64,000 nt of DNA from Hofstenia miamia (lineage: Eukaryota > Xenacoelomorpha > Acoela > Hofsteniidae): contig CABFPE010000138.1 of NCBI GenBank assembly GCA_900660155.1, positions 219,688 through 283,687 of the forward strand, read 5' to 3'. The position numbers were made by a program, and so were the translations under genes. This document shows positions 24,201 to 36,200 of this stretch, piece after piece; the first letter of the stretch is position 1; the number at the start of each line of letters is the position of its first letter. The notes beneath the pieces are model-generated. The model made no database searches. It was not told where the DNA came from and worked only from the letters and a program-made list of their open reading frames with translations.

Positions 24201-27200
24201 TGCTTAGCGATCCTTATTGCCGTGGTTATTGTTGTGATTGTCACTGCTGGCAACGATTATCAAAAAGAAAAGAAGTTTCGCGCATTGCAAGATCAAATCT
24301 CAAAGGATCACACAATCGATGTCTATAGGAATGGCAACATTGTAAAAGTCATTGTTCAAGATCTGGTTGTTGGTGATATTGTTGTGCTAAAATATGGTAA
24401 TATTTTCAATATCAAGCACGATGTAGGACTTAACTTCGCAACAACATGTTGACTGTTATGTATTGTCTATTCAAAAATGAATATGCCATCAATGTGTAGG
24501 CTTAGGTTGAAAAGACATATTTTCATGGCTTAACTAAAAATCTCTTTGAGAAAACATTAAAAAAATTAGTATAAAGTCGTGTACAGTTATTAATTTTGTA
24601 CTAGGCTTTAATTTTGTGCAATACAAATTTGAAAGGGAGACATAAAATGTGTGCTGTCTCCAATAATTTAACAGGCATTTATATCAAATTCAAAATTTGC
24701 AATTCTCGAATTTGTGAATGTGCATGTTCAACTTTTCAATGAAACAAGTGCGATTTTATTTTATAGATTTCTCAAAATTTACTGAAGTAAATGAAGTTTA
24801 CAGTGTAATGCCAACACATAATGCCTAATTTATTGGATTTTTTGTTGCATTGCTTATTTGCAATGCGCCGGCATAAATTATTGCTTCGAATCTAGCAGTG
24901 ACATCCTTAAGCTAACTTTATGAATTAATTTTACACGTTATTCACAATTTAGGAGATAGTATTCCAGCAGATGCAATTGTGATCTCAAGCCATGAGCTGA
25001 GGATTGATGAAAGCTCTATGACTGGAGAATCAGACTTGATTTTAAAAAATGCAAGCAATCCGATTCTTCTGGCAGGTGCGCATACTCAAAACTACTTTTA
25101 GAACATTTTTCACAACTTTTTATACATGTTATTAGGTACCTATGTAATGGAAGGTAGTGGGCGATGCGTAATTACTGCTGTTGGAGTGAATTCACAAACT
25201 GGGGTAATAATTTCTCTTCTCGGAGCAACTAAAACAGAACCAAGTAAAGCTGAAGGTTATTTATTGAAGTTTACTTTCTGCAGCGAGCATCCTATTTTTT
25301 TACATTAGCTTACTTTAGAAGCTGAAGCTAAAGATAGTGAAGCATTGGAACTAGAATCTGATCAAGCTATTCTCCAACAAAAACTAGGAAAACTTACGAT
25401 TTTGATTGGAAAATTAGGTATTCGTTTTGAATGCTTTCACAACAATCTCCTTTTTAGGCAGTTTTATGGCTCTTCTTACCTTCGTGGTGCTAACTACTAG
25501 ATTTGTTATTGGAGAATTAGTCTTAGGGAATAAACCAAGTTACTCTTGGATCAATCCAATTATCGGATTTATTATGATTGCCATTACAGTTGTTGTCGTA
25601 GCTGTTCCTGAAGGGCTGCCCTTAGCAGTTACAATATCTTTAGCTTATTCCGTGAAGGTATCAATTTTTATCAGTAATTTAAAGTGGTTAAAGGCTTCAC
25701 AATGTTATTTATCTATTTTAATTTACTTGAAACATTGAATTTCGGTGTCTAAAGAAGTGCCAGTGTCTAAATTTGTAATAATAAAATATGTGTGTGAAGT
25801 CTTCCATAGTAAAAATTAAACTAATTCTATATTATAGTTTAGTTTCAAAAACAATTTTTGAAATTTTTCATAAACTAGTTATCAAAAACAATTTTTGAAA
25901 TTTTTCATAAACTAGTTATTTGTTGTTGTTTTTACACATCATTAATTTCATTGGTAATTAAACGATCGATTAGTTGTTATAATACAGAATTTTGCTATGT
26001 ATACGCAATCCTTGGCGTAAAACAGTTTTATACTAAAAAGTACTTAATTCAAATTCCGCATTCTTTTTAATCCTGCTTGCGGGCTGATTTTACTGGTACC
26101 CCGCATAGAATAAGCCGGATGTGGGAGGTCCTTTTTATAAATGAACAAATTATACCTTTTAATTCTAAGGACAAAGAATTTACTAATTAAGTTTTTCTCT
26201 GACTAAGTTGAGAAATAATTTCCCCTTAACAAGATTTTCAAATTGGTTTTCTCCAAGATTCTATTGCTGCAAGCTATTTCCACGCAATTGTTGACATTTT
26301 CTGGAAACAATAATGTCAAAATTATCGAGTTTTATAACCTAATTTTGAATATTTACAACTTGCTCTTGATACATCAGAATTTAGCTTAGCATAAATATCT
26401 TTACTTTAATATGACGGCCTTGCTTTTGTTGACCTGCTAGAAGATCAAAAACATGGTTGGAAAGTACAAAGAAGTTAGCCCTATATTTTTGCTCACGGTT
26501 TAACCATTTTCAAACCGTTTTTTGTTGTTGTAGAGGCGATATTTTTTTGTCTAAAGAAATGCAGTACTTTAATTCGTTCTTGAGTCTCATCTAAAACTAG
26601 AATGACGTCATCATTAATGCAATTTGGAATGTCCCATTTGTAACAAAAAACTAGATAAAGTAGTAGTATTTTTTAGTTGCTTCTCAAATTGTTTTCTTAT
26701 TCATTGTTTTATCTAGAGGTCAATATTGGGTTGTTGTAGGTGCTTACGTCTTTCATTTAATTCTAAATCTTTATGCGTTTCAACTGTGTTAATTATCTCA
26801 CATCTGTAACGTCTTCAGTTTTTGTCTCACCTGTAAAATTTCTTAAAACTTTAGTTATGCCACAATCAGGGGCTCAGCGAATCGCCAATTATCGGAAGCG
26901 ACTTAAAGAGCGTAGCCAGTACGATTACCATCGTACAAAAGAAAAAGAATCTAGTCGGAAAGCAGAAAAGGAGAAAAGCAAAATGTCACCTGAAGAAAAG
27001 AATAAAAGAGAGAAAAAGAGCGATTGGGGAAACACGAATATCGAAAAGGGTTGAAATTACAATCAAGCATACACACACACACCGACTTCAGCTACTAGTA
27101 AAATGTCTTCATGTTCGTTATCAACAGCAAAGAAACGTGCTGAGAGGAATTTACCATGGAGTCCTGGAAAACGATTACAAGTTGTCAAGAAATTGGCAGA

Positions 27201-30200
27201 CAAATACAATGTCATCAAATCGTCTGGCAATTATAATACTTCTACTTCAATTTCCGCTATATCTTTCGATCTAAAAGAAAAGATACCTAACTATTACTTC
27301 ATGAGTGGCATTTCTCAAGAAGCGCGTGCTATACGTGATTATGTTATTATTGGTAACGAGGGTGGAAAAACCAAAATTCAGAAACGCTACATGAACCTTA
27401 CCTTATGTGAAGCATACCAAGAATATAAAAAAGAAAATTCTGAAAAGATTGGTTTTTCAACATTCCGTGCTTTAAGGCCACAAAACGTGTTTTTAAGAGA
27501 TAAAGTTCCTGCTAATACATGTCTATGTATATACTACGTTTGTGTTGACATGATAGTCAAAACAAACCACTCTTACCTAAAACAGAAAGTGAGTTAATAA
27601 GAAAACTCGTATGTTCTCCTGAAAATGAGGACTGTATGAACGGGGAATGCGGTGCGGAGACTGTAAAAGCAGGTCTTTTTTAAACAGCCTATATGAATTA
27701 GGAGACAGCGGATCGGAACTAAAATTCTACCAGTGGAAGACGGTTGATGGAAACCTGCAACGTATACAATTTGAAAAAATATTTCTCCGAAATAATTGAC
27801 CAATTAAAGGTTATGATGTTTATATTTCTTCCACATGATTATTCAAAATTGCAGCAGAAAACATATCTTAACAATCTAAAAGATGGGCTGCCACAAGACA
27901 CAATACTGATGATTGAAGATTTCAGTCTTGTACAAGATGAAGTTCAGTCAGCCTACTGTACTACCAATTCATCGACCATATATCCTGCTATTATTTACTT
28001 CAGGCATATTAGCGATGAAGCACCACTAACTATGAATCAGTCTTTCATTGTCATTTCCGACTATATGCATCATGATAAAGATGCAGTTTATATTTTTAGT
28101 AAGGAAATTGTTGAAAATTTCAAACTGACATAACCCGAATGTCATTTAATAACTCAGTTAATTTTGCTAATGCGGTGAAAAAAGCGTGTCTAACATGATG
28201 ACAATATTCGTAGGAAGACAATAGATATCAGACGAAATAGAAAACATTGATACATTGTGTAAAGTAACGTTATCCTTATCTGGCATTAGAGGAGTGCATT
28301 GCTTTCGAACTGTTTCGCCTTATTTGATTAAGTATTTTCGCTATTCAAAAGACTCAGTTGAATATGGAAGTGTCGTTTCCAATGACAATGAAGACATCAC
28401 AACATAGATCAGCAAGATAAATTTGACGACATTGATGTTGAAAGCTTTGACGGATTATGCCAACATGAAGGCTTATTGTTTCCATTCAAATATCAAAACA
28501 TAGGCTGATATTCTTATATTTTTACACATGGAAGGGGAGTTTAATGCGATTCTAGCACATTACTTCGGATAATCAAATGCTGGAAAATAAGATCTGATCT
28601 CTTTGTTCTCTTACAATTTAATGATAAAATTTCCTCAAAAAGAAATATATTTTGTCAACAAAAACAGGTTTCTAAAATATCACACGCGCAAAAAATTTTT
28701 TCACCCTCCTTTAAGAAGTTTCTCGCGGCGCCCTTGATTATAATCACTGATAATTATCAGTGTTATAGAGTACTCCCAAAGTCTAAAATTAAACTCGCCT
28801 CTAAGTCGGCAGATTTTTTTTGTATTTTTTAAAAATGCTATTATGTGTACGCAAAGCATTTTCTTACTTTTGAAATACTACCTATTTAAACGTGCGCAAT
28901 GTTATTCGTACTATTATTAAATGTGTATAGTGTTACTCTAGCTACTGAACTTGTCAGCAGAAGCTCAGAAGCTGCTAGTATTCAATTGACCTTGTAAAAA
29001 GATTTATAGTTTATTTAGAAAATGTTGCTGGACAACAACTTGGTACGCCACTTGAACGCTTGCGAAACAATGGGAAGAACATCGACTATTTGTTCTGATA
29101 AAACCGGAACTTTAACCAAAAACAGAATGAGTGTTACACAAATATATGTTCATGATTATATTTATCGAGACATCAGCTGTTATCAACCCAACTCTGAATT
29201 TTTAAATATACTTTCGGTTGCAATATCTGTCAATACAGCCTACACTTCGCAAGTTCTGGTAGGTTAAGCAATTTTTTTAACCTTCTGCTTAGCTAATCTT
29301 TTCTAAATCTGATTCAAGGAGAATACGTAAAGTAAATCTGTAAAAATATATTTTTTAAATGTTCATTTAGAAACCCGTTAAAGGAAATTTGCCTGTAATG
29401 CTGGGAAATAAAACGGATTGTGCACTGCTTGAGTTTGTTTTAACCTGCGGTATCCAATACGATGAAGTTCGTTGCAAATATCCTGAAGATGACTTTGTGA
29501 AAGTTTTCTCTTTTAACTCTGTCAGGAAATCAATGTCAACAGTTATTGAATTGCCAAATGGATCCTTACGGATATTTACAAAAGGTGCTTCGGAAAATGT
29601 TCTTCAAAGGTATTATTTGCTTTTGACTTTGTCATCAAATTATAAAAATTTGACTATCGATAATAATTGATTATGAAAATTGTCAAAAAATGTGTTTATA
29701 GGTCTCTAAAATCTGCGATAAACCATGTTGGTGGTATTTTGGCACATGATTTTATACCTAATATGACCTCATTTATTTGTAGGATAATGCAATATTGCAA
29801 GGATTGCATATAAAGGATTTCACCTATAAAATCACCACATTCAATGTGTTCAATTGCTGTTATTTTAAGTCTAGTAATAGATATAGGCTTAGTTCTGGTT
29901 TCTTAATGGGATCATATGTATCAGTTGAGAAAGCATACCAAAGTAGATTTATGCATTTAAGATAGCAATGACAAATTGGTACTCAATATTTTACTATTTA
30001 TGCTCACATTTATTCTTTATACCAAAAATTTGTATGATTCACCAAGTTCGTCAAGCGTCAAATACTTTATACTTCTCATTTTAAATTTACCTAGATTTTA
30101 GGTGCACTAGAATTTTAAACAACCAGTGTGACATAGTTCCTGTGCGACCGTTTAATGAAATCAATTCTTCAGTCATACAATCAATGGCTGAAGCTGCTTT

Positions 30201-33200
30201 GCGAACTATTTGTGTGGCCTACAGAGATGTTCCTGCTAACTTTGATCTTAGTGATGAAGATAACGTCAATGAAAACTTTATTTGCTTAGCAATTTTCGGC
30301 ATAGAAGATCCAGTTCGAGATGAGGTTTGCCTAAATATTGTGCACAATCATTTTATGTAGAAATTGCATCCCACTTAATAACAAATAAATGACTTTTTGT
30401 GGATTGCTCTTTATTAAGGTTGTAAAATCTGTAGAATGTTATTGGCATCATATCAAAAATAGAGTTTTTTTATTGAGATGTAATTTCTTAGATTTTAAAT
30501 TTTCTTCATTTCATCAATAATGTATGCTTAGGTTCCTGAATCAATTGCGAAATGTCAAACGGCTGGCATTACAATTCGGATGGTTACTGGTGACAATCTA
30601 ATAACAGCATCTGCAATTGCCGAAAAGTGTGGTATAATAAAGAAAGGTTTCAACTACTTAGCACTTGAGAGTAAAGACTTTAATAACATGATTCGCAATC
30701 AAAGTGGAGAGGTGAATTTAAGTGGGTTTTTTGCTCTACGGAATGCGGTTTAGGTTGTGCAAGAAAAATTAGATCATGTATGGCCGCGTCTACGTGTGCT
30801 GGCTCGATCATCGCCCACTGATAAGTACGTATTAGTAAAGGGCATCATAAACAGCAAATTGTCTTCAAATCGAGAGGTCGTAGCAGTTACTGGTGATGGC
30901 ACAAATGATGCACCTGCTCTCAAGAAAGCCGATGTTGGATTCGCCATGGTAACTTTACTAACTAATATAAATTATGTGTTATTGTTTAGTACATTGATTG
31001 TATGTCCATTAAAAAACTATAATAATGGCAATTAATAGTAAAATATGAAATTGATGTTCAAAAAATAGCTTGTTATTCCTATTAGGAGTTTACACAATTG
31101 AATAGCTGGCGCAAAAAAAAATGTTGTAATTTACAATTTTCAAATTGTCTGCATTATTTTGAGGCAACAAACAATAATGCCATACCAGTCTGCGAAAATG
31201 AGCGAAAATTCAGGTTGCATTAAGTTATGATGAAAAACTTTGCCTGTGAAATGAGGACAGTGACGTATTAATAGTAAATTACACTAAAGACAATGTACAA
31301 AATTATGCCGAACGTTGGATGTGACAAATTTTGAAAAATCCATAAAAATATTAGGTTGCTCGCATACAAATTGGCACATTGTAACAGGTTAAGTTTTTTG
31401 CGCCAGCCATTTATTTGTTGGTAATTTATCAATAGATTGCAATAGTGAGTAATTTTTGAGGATTAAGTCGTGAAAATTGAAATACGCTTTCAATATTGAC
31501 TTTTGTTCCCATTTTGGGAGCTTGCAGACTACAGAAAAAGGTTTAGATTCAAAATGATGCACCAGTAGAATACTTTCTAACTGCATTTGATATAGTTATG
31601 TATTTAATATATCTGCGTAGTATGTATAACAGTTAGACATAAACAGAGTACTTAATGTTGATTACTTTAATTTTTTTCAATTAATCCGCATTTTACTTGC
31701 GGTCGCATCAATTCGCCCCACCCTGTATTAATCTAAGCGAGCCCTACTACCAAATCCAATTGTTGGATCACATTGTTATATATTAAGCAATGTAGTATTG
31801 TTACGATAATGAAGTTACAGACAACAGATTTTCAAATGCGATACCTTTTATTAATGGCAAGTTGTTCAAGCTTTAATTCCAACTGTTTTTTCTATAATTT
31901 GACTATCAAGAATATCTATCTTGATAAAATTTTGATTAATCTTAAATATTTTTTACATTTTTTTTGCAAATACAATAGAATTTGAAAAAACTATTCGTAT
32001 AGTAGTAAGTAATGATGTTATAATTTTCACCTATTTGATGGCACTAGCACTTACGCCATTATATGCTGCAAATATTCTTATCTCCCTAGTTCCCAAACGG
32101 GTTGGTTAATGCGCGGTATTGTTTGCCCTTTTAGATTTCGGAATTTATAATTTTTTAAAGTAGGTATTTCCTCTTCCTAAATCCAAGATTCTGAGTTAGA
32201 TCTAAGCAAAAAATGGTCTGTGAAACGAAGCATTTGGAGTACTGCAAATAGACAAATCCTCGCATGTTAATATCGTTCTCGAGCTAATTCGATACTAATT
32301 TGTTTGCAAGGAATGTTATTAAGATTTAATTATCAACAAAAGCAATTGACAAAATTGTAAGAATCGGAGTTGAAGTTTATTTTTTTGCAATTGAATGTGT
32401 CTTCGATTATTAAATATTGTATGCTTAGGGTATCTCAGGAACGGATGTTGCCAAGGAAGCATGCGATATTATCATTACTGATGACAACTTCGTTAGCATT
32501 GTAAAAGCTGTAATGTGGGGCCGAAATGTCTTTGACAATATTTCAAAATTTATTCAATTTCAACTTACAGTAAATATAGTGGCGGTATTGTTAACTCTTC
32601 TTGGCGCATTGTTTTTTTCGGTATATTTTTGAGCAATACATTTTATTTTTGCAAAAATTAGTGTATATTTTCGAATTGAATATAGTTAAATGTGTGTACA
32701 ATATCATTCTATATGCACATTGAATTATTATTAAATTATGTATATACTATCCAAACTAATTGTAATTTTTAGAAATCCCCACTCCGTGCAGTGCAGATGC
32801 TTTGGGTAAATTTAATTATGGATTCATTTGCTTCTCTCGCTTTGGCAACAGAAACACCCACACCAGATTTACTTTCAAGAAAACCATATGGAAGAGATAA
32901 ACCCCTGGTATCAAAAATCATGTTAAGAAATATTTTGGCCCATTCTATTTATCAGTTGATCGTTTTGTTTCTGATTTTATTTTTCGGTAATCTTAATCTT
33001 TTAAATTTTTATTATGCGTATATAAACAATTAATTCTTACAATAGACAGCGCAAATGTCCATAGTCGCCTCCTCCAATTCTGATCTAGATGCTTAAAGTT
33101 GAATAGAGGGGATATTATTTGTATATTTGCTATCCGGTTTTTGTTTAGAATAATGTGCTTCTGATTTTAATACCGTTTCATTTTAGTTCAACATGTTAAA

Positions 33201-36200
33201 CGCAAAGCATGTGAAAATTGCCGTTTTAGGAAATTAAATTTCATATACAATTATGAAAATTTAGGCTTGCTATCATTACCGTCACTTTTAATTTACAACA
33301 ATCATTTTACAGAAAATATGACCTCGAATACCTAAATGAAAACACACTTGTTACGGAAAGGCGTTTTCAGAGAAAGCAAGCCTCATTTTCAATTTTCTAG
33401 TTCAAAATATAGAGTATAAAATATTGTTCTTTATTCGAGAAAATAGGCAGTTTATATCTGTCTTACAGTAGTTCGGTATAATTATTTTATTACATAAGTA
33501 TCAGATAGGATTGAATAGATCATACTTTAAATTTCTCTGATTGAGACTTTACCTTGGAATTCCAATCATACGTAATTTTATTTCCCAAGTCGGCATTCTG
33601 TGTATAGACAATGAAAATGAATGCAAATAAAATATTTTGTTTCATGTTTAAGTAATGGAGCATCGCAATGGTTGTTCGCCACTTTGACTTCAATGTTCAC
33701 TTCCTTAACCTCCAATTTATTAATTCAAGCAGTACAAGCATATTGGTATTACGTATATGAAATTGATTTTTTGTAAGGGTTACGGGAACTTTGTAGAGGT
33801 CCTTTTTGAAATTTTGTTGAATTGGAAGAGGTATAATCACATTCCAATTGAGGTAGTCCATTAATATTTAGGTCCTGCTCTATTCCATATTAAAGACGGT
33901 AGCCATACTTTAACTTCTGTTCATTATACACTTGTGTTTAATACCTTTGTTTTTCTTCAGCTATTCAATGAGTTCAACACTAGAAAAATACACGGTGAGT
34001 CAAATGTCTTTAAAGGCGTTTGCTCAAATGTTGTTTTTATGGTAATTATTAGTGGAACAGCACTCATACAGGTTAGTTTATTTGAATCATATTGTTTAAA
34101 TTCATATAGTTAAGTACTAATTGTTTGTAAATATTGTTGAAGGACGATTTTTGCCCCAGGGACTACATTTGACGATTCGAATATTCAAAAACAGTTATCG
34201 CTGACAAGTCGAGATATAGCTATTTAATGCACTGCACTATATACTGTTCCAATTAATTATCAATAGAGTCAACATACCTTACCTCTTTTATGAGTTCCTA
34301 TCGGAAAGGAGACGAGTGTCACACTTTTCATATAAAGTATTGCAACAGCTATTCATAGGGGTGACACACGAGCTTTTTTATGAATTGTGTACCCTGTCAG
34401 AGTTGCAAACTAGAAGATACTAATGAAAATGTATTTTTCACTCATTTTTTATAAGTTCTATAGCCAGAGTTGGCATGTTTTAAACAGTTTAAAACAACGG
34501 TTGTTTTGCAGTGTTTGTTTAAATCTTAAATTTTGGGTTTCGTTCATTCGTACTTTTATAACCGATTTTCTACCGAAAAAGTAGCAAACTTCCGTTTTGT
34601 TTACATGTTTGAAACGAAAAATGAATGTTGATAAGTTTATCATAATTCAATGTTTGCCACTGTGTTTTTGGCAAAATTTTCGTACTTTGATCTGGTTTTG
34701 TCAAAAGCAAAAAAATCATTGTTTCATACGTTTAAAGCGTTTTTTTTTGTAAAAAAAAAATACACTTTTTGCCCATCCTGTCATTGCATTCATTGCATTT
34801 GGATTGATTTGTGTGCAATGTTTCCTAATAGTCAAGTCAGTATTTTTGATATCTCTGCTCAAATTTTTCAACACATTTCTGCAAAACCTTGGGTACAGTT
34901 GTGATTATGTGCATAGTGATATCGTTTCCCAAAAAACAAGAATTCATGGGCCAATGAATTCCCATTTTTGTTTCCATTATTGTTGTTAAAATGACTTCTT
35001 TATTAGCTCATTGTTAGATTTACTTTTGGGATAAAGGCCAATAATGGAAACAATTAGGGGTCATCAATAACCCATCAATCATTGTTGCTTGGGTTCCTTC
35101 TAGAGATCTGAATATATTTCATTAGGATCTTATCCATTTTAGGAAACACGATAAGAAATTGTAGATGAGTAAATGTGAAGGTTATACACCTAACTGCAAT
35201 GTATTCTATTGAAAAAATAAATTTTCGCAATCGTTAAATTATAGCAGTATTACTCCCTCAGTAAACAATATTTTCGCTAATTATCAGATAAAACAATCCA
35301 TAATTGTTTAATTTCGACCAGGTGATATTACCGGTCATTCTTGGAAATCGAATTGCCCCCGTCAAGCTTCTAGTTCATTCGCAGTTCATTGTTTTANNNN
35401 NNNNNNNNNNNNNNNNNNNNNNNNNNNNNNNNNNNNNNNNNNNNNNNNNNNNNNNNNNNNNNNNNNNNNNNNNNNNNNNNNNNNNNNNNNNNNNNNNNNN
35501 NNNNNNNNNNNNNNNNNNNNNNNNNNNNNNNNNNNNNNNNNNNNNNNNNNNNNNNNNNNNNNNNNNNNNNNNNNNNNNNNNNNNNNNNNNNNNNNNNNNN
35601 NNNNNNNNNNNNNNNNNNNNNNNNNNNNNNNNNNNNNNNNNNNNNNNNNNNNNNNNNNNNNNNNNNNNNNNNNNNNNNNNNNNNNNNNNNNNNNNNNNNN
35701 NNNNNNNNNNNNNNNNNNNNNNNNNNNNNNNNNNNNNNNNNNNNNNNNNNNNNNNNNNNNNNNNNNNNNNNNNNNNNNNNNNNNNNNNNNNNNNNNNNNN
35801 NNNNNNNNNNNNNNNNNNNNNNNNNNNNNNNNNNNNNNNNNNNNNNNNNNNNNNNNNNNNNNNNNNNNNNNNNNNNNNNNNNNNNNNNNNNNNNNNNNNN
35901 NNNNNNNNNNNNNNNNNNNNNNNNNNNNNNNNNNNNNNNNNNNNNNNNNNNNNNNNNNNNNNNNNNNNNNNNNNNNNNNNNNNNNNNNNNNNNNNNNNNN
36001 NNNNNNNNNNNNNNNNNNNNNNNNNNNNNNNNNNNNNNNNNNNNNNNNNNNNNNNNNNNNNNNNNNNNNNNNNNNNNNNNNNNNNNNNNNNNNNNNNNNN
36101 NNNNNNNNNNNNNNNNNNNNNNNNNNNNNNNNNNNNNNNNNNNNNNNNNNNNNNNNNNNNNNNNNNNNNNNNNNNNNNNNNNNNNNNNNNNNNNNNNNNN

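Noticed and set aside
31690-31725. Second mariner-like terminus (CCCACCCTGTA)
   Set aside because: Only one end-like word was found, with no partner terminus or transposase nearby.
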